Shown here one piece after another: positions 8,577 through 16,951 of a DNA stretch of 64,000 nucleotides (position 1 is its first letter; every line of letters starts with the position of its first letter). The DNA is taken from the NCBI RefSeq assembly GCF_001767295.1, contig NZ_CP014944.1, positions 2,728,001-2,792,000 on the forward strand. The letters run 5' to 3'. Under the pieces are notes generated by a model. That model worked only from the letters and a program-made list of their open reading frames with translations, was not told the DNA's origin and did not search any database. This stretch comes from Colwellia sp. PAMC 20917. Lineage in GTDB: Bacteria; Pseudomonadota; Gammaproteobacteria; Enterobacterales; Alteromonadaceae. A program made the translations under genes and the position numbers.

Positions 8577-9605
8577 TTAAACTAACAGCTGTTTTCTATT
8601 ATTCTTTAGTTGATATAAATGGGTATCAGCTTCTTTTAGCAGTTCGTCCATCGAACGTTTACCATCACTTGCTGCTACCCCGCAGGTTATTGTAACGGGT
8701 AAAACTGCTTGTTGGTCACGCATAGGGTTTTTGATAAAAAACTCGCTTAAACGTTTTGCTGCTAGTTCTGCTTCTTGGTGCTTTTGGCTTGCCAATACTA
8801 CAACAAATTCATCACCTGCGAAACGAAAACAGCGGTCATTTTCTCTTATTAATCCTTGTAAATTTTTCGCTATATAAGCCAGTACTCTATCACCACAATC
8901 ATGACCGTATCGGTCATTAACTTGTTTGAAATCATCACAATCAACAAATAATAGTGAAAAGGGAACACCATACCTTTGCTGTCGTACTAACTCCTCGGCA
9001 ATAAAATTTTCCATTAAACGACGGTTGGCAACACCGGTTAAGCGATCATAATGTGCCATGTATTCAAGTTGCTCTCGAATGAGCACATTGGATAAGCACA
9101 AACTTACTTTAGTAGCGAGTTGCTCTAAATGAAAGGTGCCAAGTATATTACTAAAGCGACTTTTATCTCTATCAGAAAACAATAGGCTACCAAAAAGTTG
9201 CCCTTCTAGTATTAAGGGAATAAGCGCAATAGATTGTGCTTCTATGAGTAATTCAGTAGGTATAACAGCAGGTAAATTATCTAAATCATTCGTTAGAAAA
9301 GGTTTACTGTCATGATGAAAAGCTTTTAACTGTTCTAAAGATATTTTGTTACTATGTCGCTGTTGCCAATTTGATTGCAATTGTTCGTTGAATAAATAGC
9401 TAATCGGTGTCGGTTCAACCAAAAGTAAAGTAATTGAAGTGATATCAAATTTTTGTTGTATTGAGTTCAACAAACATTGGATAAGTTCTTCACAAGATTT
9501 ACTTTCAAGTACTTCTTTTTCTATTTCAAATAGCTTTAGTGCAATGTTTTCATTAGCTTTTGAGTTGGCGATTAGTTGCTCAATTTCTAATTCTGACATA
9601 ATCAT
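8577..9605 (-). CDS. diguanylate cyclase with GAF/DUF484-like sensor and AGDEF active site
   Basis: A 342-residue soluble protein. Residues 15-175 resemble a DUF484/GAF sensor domain preceded by a short helix; residues 183-342 form a GGDEF domain (YDRLTGVANRR, FVDCDDFKQVNDRYGHDCGD). The signature is AGDEF instead of GGDEF. Such variants are active in some known cyclases, so activity is plausible but not certain. The inhibitory I-site RxxD (REND, five residues before AGDEF) is intact, suggesting product feedback. The first ATG (9605) lies very close to the ribosome site AAGAA; the ATG two codons later (9599) has better spacing. It precedes the broken HD-GYP remnant. Confidence 0.88.
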   Translation of the reverse strand: MIMSELEIEQLIANSKANENIALKLFEIEKEVLESKSCEELIQCLLNSIQQKFDITSITLLLVEPTPISYLFNEQLQSNWQQRHSNKISLEQLKAFHHDSKPFLTNDLDNLPAVIPTELLIEAQSIALIPLILEGQLFGSLLFSDRDKSRFSNILGTFHLEQLATKVSLCLSNVLIREQLEYMAHYDRLTGVANRRLMENFIAEELVRQQRYGVPFSLLFVDCDDFKQVNDRYGHDCGDRVLAYIAKNLQGLIRENDRCFRFAGDEFVVVLASQKHQEAELAAKRLSEFFIKNPMRDQQAVLPVTITCGVAASDGKRSMDELLKEADTHLYQLKNNRKQLLV

Positions 9606-9811
9606 TTCTTGTTTTATGAAACCGTTTTAATTGTGTTCTTTTCAGAGCTATTGTGCAAGGGCTTAGTCAGATCCCCTTTGTTAATCGCGATATTGACTAA
9701 AACATTACTTTTAAACACTAAGGTAGTTAAGATAATGGTATTAATATTGCTTAACCTTTAATAGTTAATAAAAGAGGCTGTTGGCAACAAAAAAATGTCA
9801 GTCTTTATTAC

Positions 9812-9838
9812 TTAACCTTTTTTATGTTCAGCCGATAA
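9812..9838 (+). promoter_or_regulatory. sigma-28 (FliA) promoter of motX
   Basis: GCCGATAA at 9831-9838 is a perfect FliA -10 element. Exactly 11 nt upstream is TTAACCTT (9812-9819), matching 5 of 8 bases of the -35 consensus TAAAGTTT. Transcription would begin near 9845, about 40 nt before motX. Late (class IV) control of motor genes by FliA is known in Vibrio. Confidence 0.75.
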
Positions 9839-9883
9839 TAAGTTAATGCTTATATATTTATTTGAATTTTTGGATTGTCATTT

Positions 9884-10501
9884 ATGCGATTTTTATTAGT
9901 AATTTTAGCGTTGTTATTTTTTATAAGTAATACCAGCTATGGTCAAAAACTTGAAGCAGTGCAAATTTATACAGATAACCAGCTGTTGGGTTTGATTAAA
10001 GAGAATAAACATTTAGGGCAAGTTGTGCTCGACGAATGTCAGCTTGTACAAGACATTGAAGCACGAGCCACTAAATCAGAATACCCTTCGTACCAATTTC
10101 TTTGGGGGGATATGCTAGCGTATGGTGTCTGTGTTAAAAAAGATGTACCGCTTGGACTTCACTTTATGAAAAATGCTGCAGACCAAGCTTTGCCTGAGGC
10201 ACTTGAACAACTGGGGCGTTACTACCATACCGGTAAATTTATGCAGGTTGATGTAGAAAAAGCAATGTTTTATCTCAAAGAAGCCGCAGCAGTAAATAAT
10301 TTAAAAGCACAAATCCGTTTAGCCGATATTTATGCACAAGGCTATGGTAGTCCATTAGACTACCCAGAGTTATATACACAACTTCATCACTCGGTTACCG
10401 ATGATAAAAAAATTCATCAGCAAATTGCCAAAATATTATCAGTGTTGGCAGATAAAATGCCAGAGCATGTTGTTAATTCAGCCAAAGAAGGTAAATTTTA
10501 A
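9884..10501 (+). CDS. motX: sodium-type polar flagellar motor protein MotX
   Basis: A 205-residue exported protein. MotX joins the T-ring around the basal body and recruits PomA/PomB stators in sodium-driven flagella. A signal peptide (residues 1-20, ending NTSYG) precedes the MotX-typical AVQIYTDNQLL, then CQLVQDIEARA and two or three Sel1-like repeats (DMLAYGVCVKKDVPLG, LGRYYHTG, LADIYAQGYG). Three cysteines are present. The start at 9884 has a GGA ribosome site; an in-frame TTG at 9875 is less likely. A FliA promoter precedes it and rnr follows, the arrangement known from Vibrio. Confidence 0.9.
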   Translation: MRFLLVILALLFFISNTSYGQKLEAVQIYTDNQLLGLIKENKHLGQVVLDECQLVQDIEARATKSEYPSYQFLWGDMLAYGVCVKKDVPLGLHFMKNAADQALPEALEQLGRYYHTGKFMQVDVEKAMFYLKEAAAVNNLKAQIRLADIYAQGYGSPLDYPELYTQLHHSVTDDKKIHQQIAKILSVLADKMPEHVVNSAKEGKF

Positions 10502-10508
10502 GCTGTTT

Positions 10509-10537
10509 TTAATGCGATAACATTTTTATCGCATTAA
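10509..10537. terminator. hairpin after motX
   Basis: A perfect 12-bp stem, TTAATGCGATAA with TTATCGCATTAA, encloses the loop CATTT eight bases after the motX stop. The T run on the exit side is weak. The rest of the gap to rnr shows no gene. Confidence 0.7.
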
Positions 10538-10736
10538 TCGCTTTAGCTCATCAATCCCATGATTAACAGGGGTCTAAACGACTTTGTTGCGTTATTAAAT
10601 TTTAAAACAGCATCATCATTCGATAAAATTAATGTCTATAGACATCGTTTTTAATTACCACTGAAAACCAACGCTTTGATCGGTAACGGGTATAGGTATA
10701 TAATTGCTGCATTAACACATTAATCGAGTTTATCCC

Positions 10737-13172
10737 CTGAAAGATCCTCATCAAAAACGCGAAGCACAAAAATACGACAATCCAGTGGCGAGTCGAGAAT
10801 TACTATTATCAGTAATAGAAAACTCTGCTGTGCCACTTAATTTTAAAGCGATATGCAAAGCTTTGAATTATCATGATGAAACGCATCATGTTGGCGTAAA
10901 ACGACGTTTGCGTGCTATGGAAAATGCAGGTCAGCTTGTTTTTAATAAACTTAAGCAATATGTCATTCCTGCCAAAAATAGTTTGATCACGGGTAAAGTT
11001 ACCGGTCATCGTGATGGTTTTGGCTTTTTTATACCTGACATTGCTAAAGGTGAGAAGCCAGGCAAAGATTTTTATATTTCATCTCACGAAATGCAACGGG
11101 TATTCCATGGTGATATTGTTAGCGCTATTTTAGTGGATCGTACCGATCGCAAAGGCCGACAAGAAATTAAAATAATTGAAGTCATCGAACCGCGTAAAGC
11201 CGGTATTGTTGGCCGCTTCTATGTTGAACATGGTATCGCTTATATTGTTCCAGACGATGCGCGTATTAAACAAGATATTCTGATTGAACCCGAAAGCAAG
11301 CTTGGTGCACGTCACGGACAAATGGTGGTGGTCAATGTTTTGCATCGTCCATCAAAACGCAATAATGCCGTAGGTGAAGTGATTGAAGTCTTAGGTGATC
11401 ATTTAGCACCAGGCATGGAAATTGACATTGCTCTACGTGAGCATGACTTACCACACGAATGGTCGGCTAGCGTTATTGAAGAAGTTGCAACAATAGCAGA
11501 CGAAGTCGAAGACGAAGCAAAAATTTCACGAGTTGACTTACGTGACTTACCGCTAGTCACTATAGATGGCGAAGACGCTAGAGATTTTGATGATGCTGTT
11601 TACTGTCAGCCTGAAGAATCGGGTGGCTGGCGTTTATGGGTGGCTATAGCCGACGTAAGTTACTACGTACGTAATGGTACAGCGCTTGATGATGAAGCTA
11701 TATCTCGTGGTAATTCGGTCTATTTTCCGAGCCAAGTTATTCCTATGTTACCGGAAAAACTATCTAACGGCTTATGTTCATTAAACCCTGATGTTGACCG
11801 TTTATGTATGGTTTGTGAAATGACTATCAGTGCGTCAGGTGAGTTGTCGGGTAGTAAGTTCTACTCAGCGGTTATGCGCTCACATGCTCGCTTTACTTAT
11901 AGCAAAGTCGCAGCAATTCTATCGGGTGAAGACGCAACCGAAAAGGCAGCGTTGCGCGAACAATATCAGCCATTAGTCGGCGATTTAGAAAATTTATATC
12001 AAATGTATTTAGCATTAAAGACCTCGCGAACTAATCGTGGTGCCATTGCTTTTGAAACCTCCGAGTCTCTATTTTTGTTTAATAGTGATCGTAAAATAGA
12101 ATCGATTGTGCCGCTTATTCGTAACGATGCGCATAAAATCATTGAAGAATGTATGGTTTTAGCGAATGTGGCAACGGCAAAATTTGTAGAAAAACACCAA
12201 ATGCCCGGTTTATTCCGTGTCCATGACAAACCGAGTGAAGATAAGTATAAAAACTTTGTCAGTTATTTAACTGAACTCGGCATATCCTTGCCAACGCGAG
12301 AGCAACCTGAACCTGCTGATTACGCTAATATTTTAAACCATGTTCAAGGTCGTCCAGATCAAGAGTTGATCCAAACCATGTTGCTGCGCTCTATGCGCCA
12401 AGCCGTTTATCAAAGTGAAAATTTAGGACATTTTGGTTTAGCGCTCGAGTCTTATAGTCATTTCACTTCGCCAATTCGTCGTTATCCAGATTTGGTCATT
12501 CATCGAGTGATTAAAGCGATTCTGGCAAAACAAGCACAAAGCGCTAACGAAAGTAATGAAGCTAACGCCGGATTTTACCAATATTCACCTGAAGAAGTTA
12601 TTGAACTAGGAGAGCATTGTTCAATGACCGAACGTCGGGCTGATGATGCGACTCGTGATGTTGCTGATTGGTTGAAATGTGAATTTATGCAAGATCACGT
12701 TGGTGATACTTTTACCGGTGTTATTTCAACCGTGACTAATTTTGGTCTATTTGTACGCTTAACCGATTTACATATTGAAGGCTTAATTCATATAACTTCT
12801 TTAGGGCATGACTATTATCACTTTGATGATGTTCGCATGTGTTTGAGTGGTGAACGTTCGGGCACTAAATATCGTATTGGCGATGTCTTAGAAGTTAATG
12901 TTGCCGCAGTAAACTTGGATGAGAAAAAAATAGATCTCGTTTTGTCGGGTGAACAAGCGCCCAAAAGTAGTGGTAAACCTGAAGGTAAATCGAAAGCTAA
13001 AAGTACAGGGCTGAGAAAAAACGCCGATCAGGGCTTTAATAGGCCCAAGGGAACTAGCGACAAAGGGGCGCCTAAAAAGCCAAAAGACAAGAAAACAGAA
13101 AAATCAAAAGCTAAAAAGCGTACCGCACGAAAAAAACGTCCAGGTAAAAATGCTCGTAAAACGGCTGAGTAA
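10737..13172 (+). CDS. rnr: ribonuclease R (start probably non-AUG)
   Basis: A 3'-to-5' exoribonuclease that degrades structured RNA, important in the cold and in rRNA/tmRNA quality control. Domains in order are a winged-helix N-terminus, two cold-shock domains (ITGKVTGHRDGFGFF), the RNB catalytic domain (IDGEDARDFDDAVY with its metal-binding aspartates), S1 (about 640-725) and a Lys-rich basic tail. The first conventional start is GTG at 10785. The frame is open upstream, however, and encodes KDPHQKREAQKYDNP, which matches the conserved leader of E. coli RNase R. No ATG, GTG or TTG lies in that part, so CTG at 10737 is the likely start (811 residues against 813 in E. coli). It lies between motX and rlmB. 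Confidence 0.95.
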   Translation: MKDPHQKREAQKYDNPVASRELLLSVIENSAVPLNFKAICKALNYHDETHHVGVKRRLRAMENAGQLVFNKLKQYVIPAKNSLITGKVTGHRDGFGFFIPDIAKGEKPGKDFYISSHEMQRVFHGDIVSAILVDRTDRKGRQEIKIIEVIEPRKAGIVGRFYVEHGIAYIVPDDARIKQDILIEPESKLGARHGQMVVVNVLHRPSKRNNAVGEVIEVLGDHLAPGMEIDIALREHDLPHEWSASVIEEVATIADEVEDEAKISRVDLRDLPLVTIDGEDARDFDDAVYCQPEESGGWRLWVAIADVSYYVRNGTALDDEAISRGNSVYFPSQVIPMLPEKLSNGLCSLNPDVDRLCMVCEMTISASGELSGSKFYSAVMRSHARFTYSKVAAILSGEDATEKAALREQYQPLVGDLENLYQMYLALKTSRTNRGAIAFETSESLFLFNSDRKIESIVPLIRNDAHKIIEECMVLANVATAKFVEKHQMPGLFRVHDKPSEDKYKNFVSYLTELGISLPTREQPEPADYANILNHVQGRPDQELIQTMLLRSMRQAVYQSENLGHFGLALESYSHFTSPIRRYPDLVIHRVIKAILAKQAQSANESNEANAGFYQYSPEEVIELGEHCSMTERRADDATRDVADWLKCEFMQDHVGDTFTGVISTVTNFGLFVRLTDLHIEGLIHITSLGHDYYHFDDVRMCLSGERSGTKYRIGDVLEVNVAAVNLDEKKIDLVLSGEQAPKSSGKPEGKSKAKSTGLRKNADQGFNRPKGTSDKGAPKKPKDKKTEKSKAKKRTARKKRPGKNARKTAE

Positions 13173-13265
13173 TATCGGTTAAAAAGTCGTAACGATTAAC
13201 GTTCGGCCGATACGCAATGAAGCTCGATATAGAGTAATTAAAGAAGAAGTTGAAAAGAGAATAAC

Positions 13266-14018
13266 ATGGCAAAACAAGACGAATTAGTATTTGGCATTCA
13301 TGCTGTTAATGAATTAATTAAACGTGCTCCAGAACGCTTTATTGAGCTTTTTTTACTGAAAGGTCGTGAAGATGAGCGGTTAATGACGATCATTAATTTA
13401 TCAAAAAAGTATGACATATCGACCCAGCTTGTTAGCCGTAAGGTCCTTGATGAAAAAAGTGATGGCGAACAACATCAAGGCGTCTTAGCACGTATTACTC
13501 AAGGCAAAACGTACACCGAAAATGATCTCGTTGATATTCTTGCCCAAGCCAAACAAAAAGATGAAACACCCTTTTTATTAATTCTTGATGGTGTCACCGA
13601 TCCTCATAATCTTGGTGCGTGTCTTAGAAATGCAGATGCGGCTGGTGTACAGGCTATTATTGTTCCAAAAGATAATGCGGCCCGCCTAACAGCAACAGTG
13701 CGTAAGGTTGCTGTTGGTGCAGCTGAAACTGTGCCATTGGTACAAGTGACAAATTTAGTACGTACGATGAAACAGTTGCAAGACAATGGTGTTTGGATTA
13801 TTGGTACAGCAGGAGAAACAGATCATTGTTTGTACGATGAGAAATTAGCTGGCCCAATGGCATTAGTGATGGGCGCAGAAGGCAAAGGTATGCGTCGATT
13901 AACTCGTGAAAACTGTGATCAATTAGTGAAATTACCTATGGCTGGCAGTGTTTCAAGTTTAAATGTTTCTGTTGCTACCGGCATTTGTTTGTTTGAAATA
14001 GTACGCCAACGCCGTTAA
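13266..14018 (+). CDS. rlmB: 23S rRNA (guanosine-2251-2'-O)-methyltransferase RlmB
   Basis: A 250-residue SpoU/TrmH-class (SPOUT) enzyme that methylates the ribose of G2251 in the 23S rRNA P-loop using S-adenosylmethionine. An N-terminal substrate-binding domain ([18 protein letters not shown]) precedes the trefoil-knot domain. SPOUT motifs are clear: motif 1 [20 protein letters not shown], motif 2 [13 protein letters not shown] and motif 3 [17 protein letters not shown]. Length matches E. coli (243). It follows rnr, as in many gammaproteobacteria, and the roughly 90-bp gap allows co-transcription. A terminator-like hairpin lies downstream. Confidence 0.96.
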   Translation: MAKQDELVFGIHAVNELIKRAPERFIELFLLKGREDERLMTIINLSKKYDISTQLVSRKVLDEKSDGEQHQGVLARITQGKTYTENDLVDILAQAKQKDETPFLLILDGVTDPHNLGACLRNADAAGVQAIIVPKDNAARLTATVRKVAVGAAETVPLVQVTNLVRTMKQLQDNGVWIIGTAGETDHCLYDEKLAGPMALVMGAEGKGMRRLTRENCDQLVKLPMAGSVSSLNVSVATGICLFEIVRQRR

Positions 14019-14070
14019 TGCTTACCTACATTAATGCTAGTTAAGTTGCTCCACAGCTTTAAACCTCAAT

Positions 14071-14109
14071 AAAATCATCAAAGAAGTCATTTTCTTGGTG
14101 ATTTTTTTG
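14071..14109 (+). terminator. intrinsic terminator after rlmB
   Basis: An imperfect stem pairs AAAATCATCAAAGAA (14071-14085) with TTCTTGGTGATTTT, followed by a run of T. It separates rnr-rlmB from the ribosomal operon. Confidence 0.75.
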
Positions 14110-14202
14110 TTTATTGCCCTGTATCCTTATATTTATCTTGCCTTCGCTGCTTATATTTACTACACTTCGCGACCTTAATTCAGCCCGAACTTTTTGTTCC
14201 TT

Positions 14203-14255
14203 GCCTCTTTCTGGTGTTTGGCTGAGCCAGCTAATGAGGCTACAACCGTAAGGAG
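14203..14255 (+). promoter_or_regulatory. possible S6:S18 autoregulatory leader of rpsF
   Basis: Just before rpsF, GCCTC (14203-14207) can pair with GAGGC (14236-14240) around inner CTGG/CCAG arms. Next come ACCGT and the ribosome site AAGGAG (14250-14255). A CCG element close to the ribosome site is the hallmark of the S6:S18-binding leader known in many bacteria. The fold was judged by eye only. Confidence 0.4.
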
Positions 14256-14261
14256 CTCGTA

Positions 14262-14681
14262 ATGCGTCATTACGAAATCGTATTTATGGTTCACCCTGAT
14301 CAGAGTGAACAAGTACCTGGCATGATCCAGCGCTATACAGACTTGATCAATGCTGCTGAAGGCAAAGTCCACCGTCTTGAAGACTGGGGCCGTCGCCAAT
14401 TAGCATACCCAATCAATAAATTGCACAAAGCACACTATGTTTTATTAAACATTGAAGCGCCACAAGCAGTTATTGATGAGCTTGAAACAGCTTTCCGTTA
14501 CAATGATGTTGTTATTCGTAACATGATCATGCGTACTAAAGACGCAGTAACAGAAGCGTCAGCAATGGCTGCTGCTAAAGAAGAACGTCGCGACGATCGC
14601 CGCGAAGTTAAGAAAGATGCTCCAGCTGTTACAGAAGCACCAGTTGCTACTGAAACTACAGAAGAAGCTGCGAGCGAATAA
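14262..14681 (+). CDS. rpsF: 30S ribosomal protein S6
   Basis: A 139-residue small-subunit protein that binds 16S rRNA together with S18. The N-terminal signature [19 protein letters not shown] and [14 protein letters not shown] are diagnostic. The C-terminus ends in a Glu/Ala/Thr-rich tail, the region that RimK extends with glutamates in E. coli. A strong AAGGAG ribosome site lies seven bases before the ATG. It is the first gene of rpsF-priB-rpsR-rplI. Confidence 0.98.
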   Translation: MRHYEIVFMVHPDQSEQVPGMIQRYTDLINAAEGKVHRLEDWGRRQLAYPINKLHKAHYVLLNIEAPQAVIDELETAFRYNDVVIRNMIMRTKDAVTEASAMAAAKEERRDDRREVKKDAPAVTEAPVATETTEEAASE

Positions 14682-14688
14682 GTAACTC

Positions 14689-15009
14689 GTGACAAACTCT
14701 CTTTATGAGAATTGCCTTGTGTTGGTAGGTGAAGTGGTAAAACCACCGAAAAAATCAACAAGCCCTGCAGGTATTCAGCATTGTCAGTTTTCAATGGACC
14801 ATAAGTCCATACAAAATGAAGCTGGCATGAACCGACAAGCATTTGTCCGGATACAGGTTGTCGCAACAGGTGAGCTGTCACAAAACTTAACTCGTGATTT
14901 AATTGCGGGCAGTAAGCTCAAAGTGACTGGTTTTATAAACCGTCATGAATCAAGAAATGGTAACCCACTTCTTGTCTTACATGCTCAACATATTGAAATG
15001 ATTAATTAA
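14689..15009 (+). CDS. priB: primosomal replication protein N (PriB)
   Basis: A 106-residue single-stranded-DNA-binding OB-fold protein that links PriA and DnaT during replication restart. Typical elements are ENCLVLVGEVVKPPKKSTSPAG near the N-terminus, given here only in part of the usual motif, and KLKVTGFINR with VLHAQHIEMI at the end. It starts with GTG, seven bases after the rpsF stop. The position between rpsF and rpsR is its conserved place in gammaproteobacteria. Confidence 0.95.
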   Translation: MTNSLYENCLVLVGEVVKPPKKSTSPAGIQHCQFSMDHKSIQNEAGMNRQAFVRIQVVATGELSQNLTRDLIAGSKLKVTGFINRHESRNGNPLLVLHAQHIEMIN

Positions 15010-15067
15010 GGTGGTTTTTTTGGTTGGTTAATCTACCCAATAAAGACACCATATTTAGGAGAAATCC

Positions 15068-15295
15068 ATGTCTCGTTTTTTTAGACGTCGTAAGTTCTGC
15101 CGCTTCACAGCGGAAGGTGCTACCTCTATCGATTATAAAGATATTGCTACACTGAAAAACTATATCACTGAAAGTGGTAAAATCGTTCCTAGCCGTATTA
15201 CTGGTACTGCCGCTAAATATCAACGTCAACTTGGTCGTGCGATCAAGCGTGCTCGTTACTTAGCTTTATTACCATATACTGATTTACATAAGTAA
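15068..15295 (+). CDS. rpsR: 30S ribosomal protein S18
   Basis: A 75-residue protein that pairs with S6 on the 30S platform. [14 protein letters not shown] and the basic C-terminal block [20 protein letters not shown] are typical. The ribosome site AGGAGAAA lies just before the ATG. It is the third gene of the operon. Confidence 0.98.
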   Translation: MSRFFRRRKFCRFTAEGATSIDYKDIATLKNYITESGKIVPSRITGTAAKYQRQLGRAIKRARYLALLPYTDLHK

Positions 15296-15315
15296 CCTAA
15301 AAAGGGGTTTTGAAA

Positions 15316-15768
15316 ATGGAAGTAATACTTCTTGATAAAATCGCCAAATTAGGCGGCCTTGGTGACAAGGTATCAGTTAAATCTGGTTATGCACGTAACT
15401 TCTTATTACCGCAAGGTAAAGCAGTTTTTGCATCTGAAGCTAACGTTGAACATTTTGAAGCACGTCGTGCTGAAATTGAAACAGCATTAGCAGCAACTTT
15501 AAAAGCTGCTGAAGCTAAAGCTGTTAAAATCGTTGAATTGGCTGAAATCACTATCGCATCATCTGCGGGTGAAGAAGGTAAATTATTCGGTTCTATCGGT
15601 ACTAAAGATATTGCTGATGCAATTACTGAAGCAGGCGTTGAAGTAGCGAAAGCTCAAGTACGTATGCCTTTAGGTACAATCCGTGAAACGGGTGAATTCG
15701 AAATCGCAATTCACTTACACAACGATGTTGATACTAACATTAAAGTTGTTGTTATCGCTGAAGCTTAA
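15316..15768 (+). CDS. rplI: 50S ribosomal protein L9
   Basis: A 150-residue large-subunit protein at the base of the L1 stalk. The N-terminal RNA-binding domain ([19 protein letters not shown], then [13 protein letters not shown]), a long connecting helix (about 45-75) and the C-terminal domain ([12 protein letters not shown]) all match. The ATG at 15316 is preferred over an in-frame TTG two codons upstream because L9 begins MxVILL and AAAGGGG lies at proper distance. A strong terminator follows. Confidence 0.98.
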   Translation: MEVILLDKIAKLGGLGDKVSVKSGYARNFLLPQGKAVFASEANVEHFEARRAEIETALAATLKAAEAKAVKIVELAEITIASSAGEEGKLFGSIGTKDIADAITEAGVEVAKAQVRMPLGTIRETGEFEIAIHLHNDVDTNIKVVVIAEA

Positions 15769-15793
15769 TTTAGTTCGCTAAATTACGTTGATA

Positions 15794-15833
15794 AAATACC
15801 GCTATTTTTTTAAGAATAGCGGTATTTTTTTGT
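15794..15833 (+). terminator. intrinsic terminator of the ribosomal operon
   Basis: A perfect 13-bp stem, AAATACCGCTATT (15794-15806) and AATAGCGGTATTT (15815-15827), ends in a T run. It closes rpsF-priB-rpsR-rplI. Confidence 0.92.
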
Positions 15834-15906
15834 CTATTGTTTCCGATAGTATAAATATTTTTACCTGAAAATTATCACTGTAAAATAATTCCCCTCTAAA
15901 ATATCA

Positions 15907-16836
15907 TCAAAAAGTAGGCATACTCCAGTCGTTAGCACTAAGTAAACCTCGTTCGATTAAACCGCCAATACCTTGTAATCCACCAGTATGTAATAAGACC
16001 AGGCGATGTCCTTTAGGAAAATACTGCTGATCTATTAAGTCTAATAACGCTAAAATCATTTTTCCTGAATATACGGGTTCAAAAATTAAACCTGTTTGTT
16101 GGCTGAAGCTTAATATTTTTTCCGCATCTTCTTTATTAAATTTAGCATAACCGCCGCGATGAAATTCTGGCATTATTTGCCAATTATTGAAATGTAGATT
16201 ATCACCGAGCAGGCTATTTACTTGTTCTGTTAAGTAACCGTCTTGCTTTAATACAGCAATCCCTAAAAGATTATGCTGATTATTATCTGCTTTTATAAGT
16301 CCGGCTAATGTACCACCACTACCCACAGGCGTTACTAAAGTATCAAATTCACATTGTTGATTTAATTCAGTTATTACTTCGCCAACGCCAGCTAATGCTA
16401 AGGTGTTACTGCCGCCTTCAGGCACTATTAAATAGTCAGGGTATGTGAGTTGTAATTGAGCTAAGTACTCCTTGTTTTCACGAAGTCGATAGGATTTTCT
16501 GTCAACAAAGTGCAGTTTCATACCCCATCGTTGCGCCATCGAGAGGGTGAAGTTACTCGCATATTCCTTTTCACCCCGAATAATACCAATGCTTTTTAAC
16601 CCCTGCTGATGGCAAGCAAAGGCGAGGGCGTGAATATGATTAGAAAAACTGCCACCAAAACTTATCACACCGATATAGTTATGTGCTTGCGCGTGGCGTA
16701 AGTTAAATTTTAATTTACGCCATTTGTTGCCAGATATTATCGGATGAATAACGTCGTCTCGTTTGATCGAAACAGAGAGTTGATGCCTCTCAAATAAAGG
16801 GTGGGTGACTTTCTGTAAAGGAGATTCTGTTTTCAT
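15907..16836 (-). CDS. PLP-dependent D-cysteine desulfhydrase / ACC deaminase family enzyme
   Basis: A 309-residue cytoplasmic enzyme of fold-type II. The PLP lysine lies in SGNKWRKLKFNL near residue 39, the substrate loop is SFGGSFSNHIHALA, and the phosphate-binding loop is VGSGGTLAG. Relatives convert D-cysteine to pyruvate, H2S and ammonia, or open 1-aminocyclopropane-1-carboxylate. The sequence alone does not fix the substrate, though D-cysteine desulfhydrase is the usual activity in this lineage. It is a single gene convergent with the ribosomal operon and divergent from the msh genes. Confidence 0.8.
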   Translation of the reverse strand: MKTESPLQKVTHPLFERHQLSVSIKRDDVIHPIISGNKWRKLKFNLRHAQAHNYIGVISFGGSFSNHIHALAFACHQQGLKSIGIIRGEKEYASNFTLSMAQRWGMKLHFVDRKSYRLRENKEYLAQLQLTYPDYLIVPEGGSNTLALAGVGEVITELNQQCEFDTLVTPVGSGGTLAGLIKADNNQHNLLGIAVLKQDGYLTEQVNSLLGDNLHFNNWQIMPEFHRGGYAKFNKEDAEKILSFSQQTGLIFEPVYSGKMILALLDLIDQQYFPKGHRLVLLHTGGLQGIGGLIERGLLSANDWSMPTF

Positions 16837-16951
16837 AAAAGGTAATGTTATTCTTTACTTAAATATAACTACTCGATAAAAAACTTGCGCCTTTAATGGA
16901 ATAGGGGATAATGATTTATAGACATCTGACTATAAATAATAATATTGATAA

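Noticed and set aside
9782-9800. TGGCAAC stretch before motX as a sigma-54 promoter
   Set aside because: There is no GC at the required distance for the -12 element, whereas a proper FliA element is present just downstream.
13206-13213. GCCGATAC upstream of rlmB as a FliA promoter
   Set aside because: The bases at the expected -35 position (TCGTAACG) do not fit, and rlmB is a housekeeping gene downstream of rnr.
16903-16925. Fur box upstream of mshI (GATAATGATTTATAGAC)
   Set aside because: Only the left half resembles a Fur site; the right half lacks the complementary arm.
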